Position numbers and translations under genes: made by a program. DNA of 64,000 bases, from positions 1,178,001 through 1,242,000 of the forward strand of contig JAWZYV010012530.1 in NCBI GenBank assembly GCA_038373885.1, written 5' to 3'. Below, one piece after another: positions 34,901 through 48,200 of the stretch (position 1 is its first letter; the number at the start of each line of letters is the position of its first letter). A model generated the notes under the pieces. The model was given only the letters and a program-made list of their open reading frames with translations, was not told the DNA's origin and did not search any database. The DNA comes from Cheiracanthium punctorium. Its lineage: Eukaryota > Arthropoda > Arachnida > Araneae > Cheiracanthiidae.

Positions 34901-35781
34901 GAAAATTTGTAAATGATAAAGATTTTGAAAAAAGGCTTTTTTTTCGTTTTAAGATGAGTGGTTTATTTTCATAGAAATTGCTGCAGAAAAAATTCTCATG
35001 AGGAGAAGCAGCGAAAAAAAATAGGAAGAAATCCTCTATTATTGCTTAAAATTTTCGTATATGTAGGGTGAGTAGGTATATTTATGAGAACAAAAGCTTT
35101 ATAGTTATGAGGTAGTATAAATAAGATTAACTATTTACGTGCTATGGTACTGAAATTCTGTAAAGTTTCGTGCTGTTAACATAACTAAACGCCGCTATGT
35201 AAAAGAGGCCTTTTAGCAACTAGGGGAGTATGTAAGTTCATTCATATAAACATTTTCATTCACATGAATTATGAGCGGCCGACTTTATCATTTGTTTAGA
35301 CGTTTGTTTTAGAAATTCAATCGTATTTAATCAGATTGCCTTTATCTCAGGCTATCACAAACCAATGGATTACAGTATGTGTATATGGTATGCCTACTAA
35401 AGACCCTTGCAACAGTCTTTGGAGATGTATTTTAATCGTAAGCTTAATGGGAAATGATTATGGATTATGCGTATGCGCAAATTATAAGAATAGAAAAATA
35501 GCTAACAGTCGTAAATATCCAAGCTGTTCTGGAATAATTTTTTGTCAAGATGAAGTCATTCCAAATCGTTTTTTTCTTTCTTTTTTAATCATACTTATAT
35601 TTTAAGCAAAATGCGTATCAATTGATGACAGTCATTAGATTTTATATCTAATACACAGTGTACAAACTATTTTTTAAAACCAACTTTTCTTATTAGTAAA
35701 TGTAATTTATGCACTAGTGCCGATGACGAAATAATACAGAGTAAATATTACACGCTCACTACCTATTTTAAACAAATAACT
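31962..35781. other. Intergenic DNA, no gene seen
   Basis: Long AT-rich stretch. Balanced islands at about 32680-32870 and 34260-34500 contain homeodomain-like words (ATAAATAATCC, TTTATGACC, CCCATTAAG) but no open frame. The minus frame 32040-32390 (116 codons) is Asn/Lys/Tyr-rich without a recognised domain and is probably chance. Confidence 0.4.
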
Positions 35782-35849
35782 GCAAGTTTATTACCAAGTT
35801 TAATAAACTAACAAGTTTATTACCAAGTTCAACTAACAAGTTTATTACC
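35782..35849 (+). repeat. Short imperfect tandem repeat (CAAGTTTATTACC)
   Basis: CAAGTTTATTACC occurs at 35783, 35812 and 35837, with spacings of 29 and 25 bases, just upstream of the Tc1-type element. It is not part of that element's terminal repeat. Confidence 0.75.
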
Positions 35850-35909
35850 TACTAGAAAGATGACAAGCTACTGTCGTGCCAGTAGTCAATCCAAATATTA
35901 TTGGCTGAG

Positions 35910-37415
35910 TACACTCATGTCCATAAATTAAGGATAATTCAGAATCACACAGAAATTGATCTCTAAAATAAAAATTTCACCTGTGGAATGATCACACACA
36001 TCTTGAAGAATATGCAAATTACAGGAAACCACCAGATGGCGTGGATGGTACGTCACAATGACGAGAGTGTAAAAGAGGGGTATATAAGGAATGGTGGCAA
36101 AGAAGTAAAATTGTTCACAAGCGCTGTGAAAGCCTTTCAATGCAAAAACCGCATAGTTATGGCACAAAGGAGGCATTTGGATGATGTTTTACGTGGCAGA
36201 ATTATCGGACGACTGGAATGTGGACGTACCCAGCTGGAAGTATCCGAGGAACTTGGAATCGCCCAGAGTGTCATCTCCAGGCTTTGGCAACGATTCCAAG
36301 ATGATGGTAATGTGAGTAGACGTTACAGCACTGGTCGCCCCCGAGTTACAACGCCGAATGAGGACCGCTATTTGGCAGTTACTGCCAAAAGAAACAGACG
36401 GAGTACAGCATCAGACCTGTCTCGTCAGCTCTCTTCAGCTACCGGTACGACAGTTTCAAGGCAGACCGTGTACAGACGCTTAGGGCACATTGGTCTATAT
36501 GCTCGTAGGCCTGTCAGATGTGTTCCACTTACCGCAACTCACTGTCGCCTGCGATTAACCTGAATTAGAGAGCATGCATTGTAGACACCGCAACAGTGGT
36601 CTTGTGTGATGTTTTCCGACGAGTCCAGGTTTAGTTTGGAGTCTGATTCTCGCCGGACATTCATCTGGAGAGCGCCAGGTACCCGTTACCACCAAGAGAA
36701 CACCATTGAAAGACACCGTTACGGTGGTTCAGGATGGCTCGTTTGGGGAGGAATTATTCTTGGTTCCAGAACTGACCTGCATGTTCAGAGTGTAACGATG
36801 ACAGGCCACATCTATCGGGATGTCATTCTGGAACAACATGTACGTTTGTTTCGGGGCGCCATGGGTGCTGAATTTGTGTTTATGGATGACAACGCCCGTC
36901 CTCACCGTGAAAACATTGTAGACGAATGCCTTCAATCGGAGGATATCACCCGTATGCATTGGCCAGCATACTCACCGGACTTGAATCCAATAGAGCATGT
37001 GTGGGATATGCTTGGCCGACGAATTGCAGCCCGTCAACCCCCTCCCACCTGTCTACCGGAACTTCGGAGTGCATTGCTTGATGAGTGGTGTAATATTCCC
37101 CAAGATCAGATTGATCATTTGATACTCAGCATGCCTAGGCGTTGTCAGGCCTGTATTGCATCGTCCGTGAGACATACTCCGTATTAACCATCCTACTAAC
37201 CATGTTATACTGTTTTTTGTAAATAGGTTCTTTTTTGAAATTTGGTCAAGGGAGTAAAACTTGCAATTTTTATTAATTATGTCAAACATATAGCATCTAT
37301 TTTGCTCTTTACTTTTTGTTTAATAAATAGACTTTACAAATAAGTCAAATTTGTTTTGCTTCTTTCTCTTTCTTTGCCTGAACTTCATTATCCTTAATTT
37401 ATGGACATGAGTGTA
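35910..37415 (+). mobile_element. Tc1-type transposon, nearly intact
   Basis: The element (35912-37413, 1502 bp) is bounded by TA target sites (35910-35911, 37414-37415). Its terminal inverted repeats are identical for at least the first 26 bases of the element: CACTCATGTCCATAAATTAA and on to GGATAAT, mirrored at the right end. A TATA-like GTATATAAGG lies at 36080, upstream of the transposase start. Identical ends and a coding region broken only by two point nonsense changes suggest a recent insertion. Confidence 0.95.
36159..37187 (+). pseudogene. Tc1-family transposase with two in-frame stops
   Basis: A single reading frame of 342 codons starts at ATG 36159 (MAQRRHLDD). It encodes the enzyme that binds the terminal repeats and moves the element by cut and paste into TA. 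Residues 1-50 form the first helix-turn-helix (QLEVSEELGIAQSVISRLWQ), then the GRPR motif (TGRPRVTT), then a second HTH to about residue 125. The catalytic DD34E triad is complete: Asp154 in FSDES, Asp244 in MDDNARPH and Glu279 in SPDLNPIEHVWD, with 34 residues between the last two. The normal C-terminus is present. Codons 135 (TGA, 36561) and 142 (TAG, 36582) are stops where tryptophan is expected. The frame does not shift. As it stands only an N-terminal DNA-binding fragment of 134 residues would be made. Confidence 0.93.
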
Positions 37416-40400
37416 AATGTGGCCACAATATTTATCTGTTTTTAAGAAAAAGTACAGTTTTTCAAATACCCTATGCAACACATCAGAGTCTTTAACAAAA
37501 ACAAAGTAATAAATATATAAAATAAAGTAAGTGTAAAGGAAAAGTTTTTATTTTATCCATTAACTTTAATGCGTCAGTGTTCATTACACTTGTAGTATGT
37601 TTACTGGCTCATCTAGTTTCCTTATCACGCGATCATTGCAGACTTTCTGACCACTGGTCCTCTATTATGGCTTTTAGTGTTACCCTGTTTTGTTCAGAAG
37701 CACTGCAGCGAGGCACCCTCTTTCTTACAACTTTTCTAGATCTGCCCTCTACTTATCCTAACAGTCATTAGACAGAGAAACGAAAACAAATTCCTTTCAA
37801 TTTTTCTTTTTCAATGCTCAACTTGCCAATAACAGCTAAATGTACAAGGTTACCACTCACTCTACTGTTATTCATAAACGTGTGTGTATCAAGAATGGTT
37901 GAAGAGTTTTGTGAAAATTACACACTATTAAAATCACTGTTTACGTTACTGCTCGTTGTTAACATTTTCATAAATAAACCGTGATTAAAGTATTGATGGA
38001 TCAGGATTGGTTATTTAAAGATTGAAAATGTGAAACAGATTAAGAAATACATAAAAATATGAATTTCAGATAATTGAAGTACTTAGATCTCAATATAAGT
38101 ATAAATTAAGTATAAAGTGTAAGTTATTTCTTGATTGAAGGTCTTACGCTGGTCATACAAGAAGTTTATAGATGGAATGTTGTAAAATTAAATATATCAA
38201 GATTCAATCTTTGAGAATTAATGCTAATTTTTAGTATAATGACTTGCTCTTCTCAAAAATTGTGTTTCGAATATAATTTTCTTAATCATGCAGAAAATGA
38301 AAGATAAATGTATGCTAACCAAATGAATAAGTATGTTGTCCCGATATTTTATTTTCCCTTGATTTGAGATTAAAGCACAAGTTGTATAATACTCACTTTA
38401 GAAACGAACAGTTGATTACAAACAATTTAGAATAATAATATTAAGCTTTGTGCAAAGGTATGAAAAATCAGAACATAATTGAAACGCTGAAACAAACATA
38501 CCAAGGATACAATGCCAACTTAAGTAGCATAAATAAAAATTTAATATCCGTTTACTTAAAGCAATTACAGTAATAAAATGCTTAATAAAAACTTAATAAG
38601 TATCACATTAGATAGCTAAAATTATTAAATTGGGTACTTAAATGGAATTAATTAAGGTAAAATTCCCAACTTAAATATTATTTGAAACTTTTATGCAACT
38701 CGAAAATTAGCAGTTCACTTTATGACACTGATCTACTAACACATAATAACCATTATACAAATGAATGTTAAGACGCCTAAAAATAAAATTCTGATAGTTA
38801 GGATCTAATATGAATTCGTAAATAGTTTTTGTTTAAACGTTTTCTTAAGAATGTGTTTCTTTGATAAAGGGATAATTATTATAAGTTAATTATAAGAAAA
38901 TCTTTTATTCAATAAGAAACGTATATGTGACCTAAATAAAATTGTCTTCCATGAAGAGGGAATACCTTAAATAATTTCCCTTATGTTATTCAAAGTTTTA
39001 CATGAAGAGTGTAAATAAGAAGACATTTGACTGTTCTTTTTGTTTTGACGTATGATTGTGTTAGAGCAGCGGTACCGAGCATTTTAATTCCATGAACCAT
39101 TTACTGATTAAAATAACTAAACTTTGTGAAATAACACATATAAAAGGTACTTTGTGAAATAAGTTAACTTTTAAGTGTGTTATTTTTCAAACTATAGTTT
39201 GATAAGTAGCTTTTGTATTCGTTATTTTATAAAATTTCAAGTATTTTATCTTTAAACATAAGTTTCTTTTGAGTGTGTTTTGTCACCTGCAGAATTGTTT
39301 CTGTTTCTTGTGGAGCCCATTATTGTGGATCATTTCCCCCATGGTTCAGAAAATACATCATTTTTCTATGTAGTTGTCGGCGTAGTTGACGATGTAGTTC
39401 AGAGTTAACAATAATTACTTGAAGATTTGGTTTAAGGAATGTTTTAATGTAGCCGAAGCGTCTCAGATTGAAACAGACATTTTTTGTTTTAAATTAAATA
39501 TATAATTTGTAATCCAATTTTAATGAGGCAGGCACGCTAGAAATAGATATTTAAGCAAGTGTAATTTAATTAACTTGTAACTTGCTATTTGATTGCCAGC
39601 ACACAGCATAATGAAAAAGAAACTTTATATAGAAGGCGTAAATTTAATCTTACTTATTAAAACTTCATTTGTGAAATGTTTACCCTTGATAATTTTACTT
39701 GTTAATAAACTGAGAAAGAATGCAAATTTCTCTCCCTAATCACTCAACAAGTAAAAGTAAAGATGAACGTTTTAAACTTAATTGATTTCTCTAAGTGCAC
39801 TTTTAAGCTTCATCAAAATGTAATTTACGAATATATATAGTACTTATGACTCAAATATTTTGCATGCATAATTATTGACGCTTACAGAATTAATGCATAA
39901 AACTACTAATTTGAACGACTGATAATTTGGCAAACTTTTGACTGAACAATTTTTGTTTTTAGTATTCCTACATACACCTGTTTTCTGTTTCTCCAAATAA
40001 ATCGTAAGTAATACCTGGAAAAAAAAACTAAATCGAATAAAACTGCAACATATTCTCATAACAATTTAAAATCTAGCCTTGTGGTAAATTTAATAAAAAT
40101 CCTTCTCATACTTTTATTTAAAACTAAAAGAAAGTTTTGTTCGAAGAAAATAAATTTGTACCGTGAATTATCGTTTGTCTTGAAGTACATACTGTAGAAC
40201 AGACATAATAACATTTCCTAGAACTCTTTATTGCTTAGTTTCCGGTGTTCCGAAGAATTCCAGGTATTTTATTAACATGGAATGATAAATCTTTCGGAAT
40301 CATAGGTCCCTAGCTCGAATAAAGCGATAAAGTTATGGTGTCCGGGCTACAATAATTCAGCGAAAGAAATAGCTGCTAATAAATATGATTTTATTTATTT

Positions 40401-41521
40401 CATTCCATTTGGTCGAGAGATGTTTAAAGGTAGAAACCATAATAATTCTCATGTTAATTAAATGAATTGCTCGATTACGATTGAAATTACTTTGTAATAA
40501 TTATTTTACGGCACATATATAGTTTACTTTTAAAAAGTTTAGGAAAATGCTTTCAGAAGAAATTTTTTTTTTCCATAACAAGCAATTTCTTTAAATGTTT
40601 AGTTTTCAGTTGTGCTGTTTAAAACTAAGGATTTTTTACTTATTATCTATTTCTATAATGATAATAATTAATTCTATGAAAGCAGTAAATGTCGAATCTT
40701 TCCTCTTTAGAAATGAAATTATTTTAACGACCGGATTCCTAAGATTGAGCATATACGTTCACGACTATCCAGTAGTTGCTGCAATTTTTTCTGTCATCCA
40801 AATTTTTAACTTATGGAACCATATCATTGCCCTTCAAAAACTGTGGATTTTGGCTTTTTATAAAATTAATTCTACAGAAATGAATTTCTTTATTGAAATT
40901 TTAAAGTTTTTTCCCATGAAGTTATACAGAGTGTCCTAAAAACATTGGGCTAGGATTCTAATCATATACAACAAATTAGAAATATATGTAAAAAATGTAC
41001 AGAATTTTATGGTATCGATTCCAACTTTCCGCAGATTTAATCTAAACAAATATAACGTTTAAATTCTTATACGGCGCACAAAATTCCAGCCTTTCATAAA
41101 AAAAGTTTAAAAGATATCCTTAAATAAAGTTGGTGAGGAGCTATTTAATACCAGTAATAGAAAAAAGTATTGTATATTTATGCGATCGTTGTTTTCTTTC
41201 GTATTTTGCATATGACTCACGAAATAAGTTTTTCCGACGCCAATTTTTACCTTCAAGAGCCATTAAAACATGGTTTAAGCCAGCATATAAATATTTTCAT
41301 ATCTCCACACTATTCAAGATAAAAGAATTGCTTTTTTTGTACGGAAGCCGTATAAAAATTTAAATTTTGTAGTTTTTTAGATTTAACCTCTCTTGAATAT
41401 TTTTAGCTTGTCCCATAAAATTCTGCACTTCTTTTACATAACATTGTAATTTATTTATAGCAGCAAAATAATTTGAAAAGCAGCACATACTCTTACTAAA
41501 TTACAGAAAATCAAAGGGCAT
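37416..41521. other. Intergenic DNA, no gene seen
   Basis: The segment 37577-37771 is more balanced and open in one plus frame (64 codons, no recognised domain); its minus strand also shows a short Arg/Lys-rich frame, so it may be eroded repeat. An island at 40220-40480 contains several homeodomain-like words. The frame at 40595-40939 (114 codons, Ile/Phe/Leu-rich) has no diagnostic motif. AGAGTGTCCTAAAAAC at 40929 looks like the start of a transposon terminal repeat, but no partner was found. Confidence 0.4.
41078..41135 (+). repeat. Dispersed repeat, copy A (pair with 53128-53185)
   Basis: GCACAAAATTCCAGCCTTTC, then ATAAAAAAAG and ATCCTTAAATAAA, recurs 12 kb away as GCACAAAATTTCAGCCTTTC with the same following words. 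This may be the edge of a repeat family starting near 40929 (AGAGTGTCC). Confidence 0.55.
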
Positions 41522-42424
41522 GTGTGAATGAAACCTCTAAGAAAGACCACCTCTATTAAGAGACCACTCCTCATGAAGATCTTTTTTTTTGGTCCCTAAT
41601 TTCTGGTTGTAGGCTCAGTATTAATTTTCCCTCCATAAATGGCCAAAAATTTACCCTCTACCTCTCTGTACGGCCACTTTAAAACTTTTAAGTTGAAAGA
41701 TACGATTCCCCCCCCCCCTTTGAGAGAAAATTTCGATGTTTATCTTCTCTCTGAAAAGTTAGCTTGCAGAGATAGGGCTGTTGTAACCCGCCCTGTGTTT
41801 GTCCTTGCATGTGCTTTTTCACAGAGAAAGGGGAGAAAGCTGCCTCAAATTCTAATTTTATATCAAATTGGATGTTGCTCTTTAAAAATGATTTCAATTG
41901 TGTTGATAACCGAAAATCTCAATCTGCATAGACCACACTATAAATTCATTTATTAATAATTGTTTTGAAGTACACATATGATATGAATGTTTGTTTGGTT
42001 GGATTAGCTGTATTCAGAGACAATCTTTCTGATCGGTTTTCTGTGGTCTTGAGTAGCGGTTCCCAACTTGGGGCTGCAGAGCATTTCCAAGAGGAAGGGT
42101 TGAGCAAAACAGTTAAATAGCAAGTGTAATGCTTCTTTTGCAAAGTAATCTCATTTATTTTTATTTTTAATTAAAAAACATAAAATTTCATATTATAACC
42201 AGGAAATAATAGGAAAAAAAAGATATTTATTCAAACTTTACCAATAACATTAGTTTGTAGATAAGGTGATTAAAAGTTCGTTTTTCAAGAATGAAAAACA
42301 GTATGCATGCTGAAGGATGTGGAGGAAGGGCGCTATCTTAAGTTATCCTTTGTTGCGGGGACACAACCTTGAAAGGTTGGGAACCGCTAGTCAGGAGGAT
42401 GGTCTCTTTAGGAAGGTTTCACAG
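41522..42424. mobile_element. TIR repeat interrupted by a hAT MITE
   Basis: The left end TGTGAATGAAACCTCTAAG continuing GAAAGACCACCTC resembles the reverse complement of the right end, TGTGAAACCTTCCTAAAG continuing AGACCATCCTC. AGACCAC words recur inside the left end. The hAT MITE at 42054-42389 sits just inside the right end, so it inserted into an older repeat. The frames 41639-41956 (plus) and 41688-41897 (minus) inside have no recognised domain. The superfamily of the outer repeat is unknown. Confidence 0.45.
42046..42397. mobile_element. Second hAT-type MITE, diverged relative of 7039-7351
   Basis: The element (42054-42389, 336 bp) begins TAGCGGTTCCCAACTTGGGG, and the reverse complement of its end is TAGCGGTTCCCAACCTTTCA. 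The flanks GTCTTGAG (42046-42053) and GTCAGGAG (42390-42397) agree at 6 of 8 positions, an eroded 8-bp duplication. Inner words TTCAAACTTTACYRATAACATTA and TTTGTTGxGGGG are shared with the 7-kb copy, so both come from one family. It is non-coding. Confidence 0.8.
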
Positions 42425-44980
42425 TAAAATGGAATAAACAAGAAATGCCTTTAATCGTTTTGGATTTCATTAGAAACCACACACAGAGCAAGTTGTAGAT
42501 ATAAAGAACAAAAACGGCAGGATTTCACGAAGTGGTTTAGTAAAAGAGCTAATATTTGTCCTCCTACAATCACAGCCATAGAAAGCAGGGCGAAGCACGG
42601 TGAAGCTAGAAATGGGCCATTACAGGATGGTTCTGTTAATAGGGCTAAACTTCTCCTATTTAAAGGATCTTTCAGCTGAAACCGATGAGCGGATTGCCAT
42701 CTAATTTGGCAAATGGGCTGTACATGAGATGCACTCAAAGCAGATTCTTTAAATAGTTTAAAATATGTACACTAGGTGACGCTTTGCATTGTAAATTCAG
42801 CGAAAAAAAACTAACGCAAATTATTTGCTAAACGCCCCAAAACAATCGATTAAATGGTAAAATTGCTTGTACTTTTAGAATTAGCCATTTCTATCCCTGA
42901 GTTTGCTGTTTCTTTCATTCAAAGCACCAACTGGAGAACATTTTTGAACTAGATTTTTTTTTTCGAAATTTATTAAAGGCATATCATGTGTAGTCCTCGT
43001 AGAAAATTTAGTTCCATTCCCCCTGTTCTAACTGTAGAATCCTGTTTATGGGGAAAATTTTATTGTAACCAAACAGTATATCTATAACTTTCATATAGGC
43101 ATAATATCTTATTAAAAAAAAAAAACTTTTGAATTGCATCCATACATTGATTCAACAATTATTTATTTCAAATTATTTATAATCTGCAAAAAATTAACCG
43201 TATTTGTTCCCTTTTTTTTAAGGTTACGTGAGTGTGGACTTATATGACTGAGTCGTTTTACAGGAATACCTAAATTGTTTCTACAAGAACTAAATATTTA
43301 TGCGCTAGCTCCAAAGAGATGAATGGGAGAGAAAGTTCCTACTTAAAATCTGAAAGGGGGTGAAAAATGCAAAGTCATCGATTCAAAGTTATTGAATCGA
43401 TTTTACCGTGCTGTTCAAAAGTTTATTTTTAAAACGCGATTCTTTTGCGACTGAGGAAGAAAATGCCTTTCAGCAAAATAAATTGTAAAAATGTCGCCAA
43501 ACGTTACTTTGCGAAAGAACCATCTTTTTTTATTATTTTGTTTAAAAAAATAAAAAGTTTCTACTTATTGTGTGTTGTGTATGAGCAGACATATAATTAA
43601 TTAGTGAAAGGTTTAGCTAAAATGTTCTTTCATAGTAGTTAAAATAGTTCATTTGAATGATTAATGTGAAATAATGGTTGATTTATATTACACAGCTACA
43701 TTTTAAAAAAATTCTGGCAATTTTGAAAAAAAAAAAAAAACAGTCAGTCTTAGGACTGCACTTCAGAAGTGAAAACGTCTTGTCAAGTTTTCTAAAATAT
43801 ATATTTATGCAGCTAAACAAGCTTTCACACATTATTGTACTTTTATTAACAAAAAATAAACATCAATGAACGTTTATTCCCATTTTAGTAAACTTAAAAT
43901 TTCTTGTAAAAAAAAAAGGCTGTAAGGGTATCGCACATTTATTTATGACATTCTCATAATTATACATATTTTTGTATGTTTGTACACATTTTAACGCAAT
44001 TTTCACTGAATTAGCATTGGAAATTTTTGATTTTTTAATTTAATTACATTTCAAAATTTTTTGCTTGATTTGAGGCACAATTAAAATTTAAAAAATAGAG
44101 AGGGAGTGCGTGCACAGGCCGCAAAATGACACAGATGGTATATGCGTGCGGTGTACATCAACGATGCACATTTTATCCCATGTGTTGGAATTTGTTCGAT
44201 TTAATTAATAATAATGTAAGTGAATTTATTAATTATCAATAAATATGTACTTACTTTGTAATGAACAGTAATCCTATTTATTTGTAATGAATGATAGATT
44301 TATAATTCAAATTCAAATGCACTGTAGTATAACACGTATATTTAAAATAATGTACAGTATATAATTATTAACCTCTCCATATTATCAAATTAACTTGCAG
44401 AAGAACTATAGAACTATCCAAATTAAATACAGTTTTTTAAATAAATAATTAAAAATTATAGAAACTACCCAGCTAGGAAAATCCTGCCCTTTTTTGCAAA
44501 AACATATAGATTGGGCACAATTTGTACATAAAAAGGTGGATATTTTTGAATATTTGGAAAGCATACATTTGTTGTGCAAATTATATGCAGTTTTTATGCG
44601 TAATAAAGGAAAAATTTATGCAGTTTTCACAGATTTTCAGAAAAATCTCAAAATCTAATAAAAGAATTATAAAAATTCGACACCTATAATTTAAGTTAAG
44701 TGGCCACCTATCATATCACCAAATTTTATTTCATTCGCTTCAGACAGATTTACGTGATGTGCGAATCAAAAAAGCGTCACTGACAGAACGACGGACAGGC
44801 AAAAAATTTTTTCGGTCGTACTGGGATCCCAAATGCTTAAAACGAATGAAAATTGCAAAATTTTTCTAATACCATGTAGTGTACAGGCGTTTCATTTTAA
44901 TCAAGTTTAATTTTATTTATTAGATAAATAAAAGTTCCCATTCCGAAATTGAAACAACAATCACTTCAAACTTTCGTAAT
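42425..44980. other. Intergenic DNA, no gene seen
   Basis: The segment 42450-42745 is more balanced, with a 95-codon minus-strand frame lacking any recognised domain. The part at about 44690-44830 (TATCATATCACCAAATTT ... CACTGACAGAACGACGGACA) resembles a widespread arthropod repeat tail by memory, but no ends could be fixed. Confidence 0.4.
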
Positions 44981-44994
44981 CTCATCTGGAGTCG

Positions 44995-45075
44995 AACCTG
45001 TCTGGTGGCTAGCAAGCTGGCCTACCACGCCTTGGGTTTATGGTTCGATACCAGTCGCGGAAGCTAGTAGGACGC
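44995..45075 (+). repeat. tRNA-derived SINE head
   Basis: TGGCTAGCAAGCTGG (45006-45020) fits a Pol III A-box, and GGTTCGATACC (45042-45052) a B-box, at normal tRNA spacing. Acceptor pairing is poor, so it is not a functional tRNA. A short frame through it (44949-45215) is an artefact. The sequence following, to about 45200, may be the SINE body. Confidence 0.5.
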
Positions 45076-45219
45076 AGTTAAAAGTACGTATGATAACAGA
45101 TGACAGCAAAAAACTTCAAACAAAGAAGTCTCAGGAGGCAGAAGACATCGTAGTTATGACGTCACAATCCCTTTTACTCCATATGTATCTGAATGTGACG
45201 GTCGCGCTAATTTAGTGCT

Positions 45220-48200
45220 TTTCTCCGCACCAAAAGTGCCCAACGCGCCTAAAGAAGATTTCACTTCAAAAATAATCACGATAACTATTCAAATTTTGCG
45301 ATTATTATTTAATGACCATTAAATATGATGACTGAAAATTTTTACTCTGTAAATTAGGTCGGTCGGTCTATTGAGTACACAAGAAATGTTTGCTTTCATG
45401 CTCCAAATTTGAAACGGCAAGAAAATTTCACATTTGTGGCACTACAGTCAAAACTAAAATATCGCAGCAGAGCGACCTACACTTCGAGTCAACCCTATTG
45501 ACCGTTTTTACACACATATACACAATCTACACATGTATACGACAATTTTTTATTATTATTCTAGAACAGTGAAACTTGATTTTAAAAAACGATGAAAAAT
45601 GTACGGTAAAAAATATGCACCTTCCAATTGTAAATTATCCATACCTGTTTTTTTACAGGTTTCTGGTCAAAAAAGATCAAATTAATTCATTACCATCTTA
45701 GGGTGTACTTTAGGCCACTTTTACATGTTTTCACTTGCATTTGTTTTTTTTTACAAAATACAATTTATTTGTTTTCAGAGCTCAAATTGAGTTTTAACCA
45801 ATTAATATGGGATAAAGAAGTAAGCTGAATTGTTTTAAAGATAACTTTTCTTTATATATATATTTTTTTTTCTATTAATTCACTTTTCTTCAAGTTTCAA
45901 ACCATTGTTTTGTTGTTTCTATGATTCGCTTGATTTATACAAATGGAACAGATTTAACATGTTGGACTATTGTAACCCCTAGTTCAGAATCTACTAATGA
46001 ATCTCAGCTTTTTGTTACCGGCAAAACTCTATTTTGCCAGTAAGAAAAATAGAGTTTTGCCAGTAAAGAAAGAATAATATAAGAAAGTAAGAAAAATATA
46101 AATTTACCCCTGAACAATTGAATTACCCTCATATAAGGTACTAAAAATTTTTCAAGCTCAAAAATTTATTTATGCTGTAGTGTTTGGTCAGTACAAAAAC
46201 CAAAAACTTACTTAAGTAATAACGATTAACGGTGATACAGGAGCATGATTTTACTGTAAATTGTCATTGGTGTTTTACATTTATTCATGAATAATAGAGT
46301 GTTTTTTATTTTAATAAAAGAGAGTTGCAGTGAAATTATATATTAAAAACTATTTTTTCACTTAGAGAAATACTACGTAACACAAAAAAATTATTATTTT
46401 CCTTTTGTTTCATCATATAATACTAGTATTTTTAAATGATTGTAAAGAGAACAAGTATAGCTAATAAGAGGTAATATAGGTAAATATTAGGTAATATTCA
46501 ATGTTTTGCAAAGACTATTAAACTTTAAATAAATTTCATTTCTGTAAAACTGCTTAGTTCTGATTAAGAGCAAACCAATTTCTTAATTGATATTAATAAT
46601 CCTTCGATTAAGTTTGCCATTCTTAAGTACACAAACAATAGTAACGCTTAGTCATTTTACAAAGATCCCTGAACTTGTTTGATAGAATATATATTTAATA
46701 TTGGCATAATTTTATCACAACCATTAATGAACTCGAATAACACATATATTTCAAAATTTTTAACATAAATAGCATTAACATTTTTCATAAGAGCTTATTT
46801 TAGTAATTTGTTCATGACCTACTTCCGCAAAATATGTCTTATTAAAAAGCATGCCATAGAAATATAAACTGTAGAATGAAAAGTCAATATGCAAATTTCA
46901 TAATTTGATTAAAAAAACTGGTATTGTTATAATCATGTCCTACATTCATTATGCAATATCTTTACTATAACTTCAATTTTATTAAGAGCAATTTCAGTAG
47001 TTATTATTTTTTTTCCCATTTTTTTTCAAGAATCATGTACAATACTGACTGGCAGTCTTGTACAAAATTAAGAAATTTCAGCTTCGGCCGAAATTCTCAC
47101 TCATACAAGGATAAATTAATTTTAAGTAATGAGGAATTAATATGATTATCTGCCGTTGGTTCCGATGTCTCTCCCCCCCCCCTTCCCATCTTCCAAACTT
47201 GTGTTGGTGACCGTATACAAATGTGTCTTCCTCAGTCATTAAGTCTGAGGAAATCTTCCACTGTGGATGCTCCCGCATTTGGACTGATTCCAAAGGAAGG
47301 GGGGGGGGATATATGTCTAAATAGAAAAGAGACGTTCGTTTCAAGAAGGGGGGGATGGGGGATACTGGCGCCAGCAATGCGGGGTCAGGTCTGATGTATC
47401 ATTCGATCAATTTTTCATCAAGTACAAGATTTTTATAGCGCACCACTTTTGCAGGCATAAACATCAGACTATCTTTTTTTAAAAAGTTATTTATAGAACG
47501 GAAATGCCTTTTAAAAAATGTGAATTTAGATTTTCCTGGTGTTTTAAAGAATAGAAGTTTGATTATATGCTATGAGAAGAAGTTTATGTTATATACATCG
47601 TAACAATACGTGAACTTTTGTTTAGTTACTGCTCAATTTAAGGCAATTTTATTAAAATTTTCGATTTTTTAAGCGTCAATGTATAAAACAATGTACGCGT
47701 ATTTACGGTTAAGATTGCACTCTCTGAACAAAGCTTTCCAATGTCATTTAGCCCTCTGACTGTTTTTATCAAGATCTCCATGGGACAAATTGAGATGCAG
47801 CAAAAATTTGCTTCTTCCACTGTTTTTTCAGGCATGGGTTTCCACTTTATTGAGGATCACTCCCTTATTTTCACAATTTGGCACTATTAGTTCAATCAGT
47901 TCTGCACAATAGTCATCAATTGATTTATTTTGACTGACATGTGACTAAAGCAAGATTATCCTTCTAAGATTTTAAAGCTCTAATGTACTTATATTTTTGG
48001 ACCCAAAAAAAAGTGATTTGGGTCCAAAAATCTAGCAGTCAGAGTGCTAAACCTCCTATGTCTATTATATATATGAAGTATTGTTCTCCATATAATGTGG
48101 ATCATGCAGTTAATGATAACATTCTTCAAATTTCTTTCTAGGTATTATTTTAATAATCAGCTATTCAAAAAATTAAAATGAAAAATTGGCTTTAATGCTT

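Noticed and set aside
40595..40939. 114-codon plus-strand frame with hydrophobic stretches
   Set aside because: Hydrophobicity is expected from T-rich codons; no motif and no conserved ends.
47078..47377. 99-codon minus-strand frame rich in proline
   Set aside because: The prolines come from G/C homopolymer runs.
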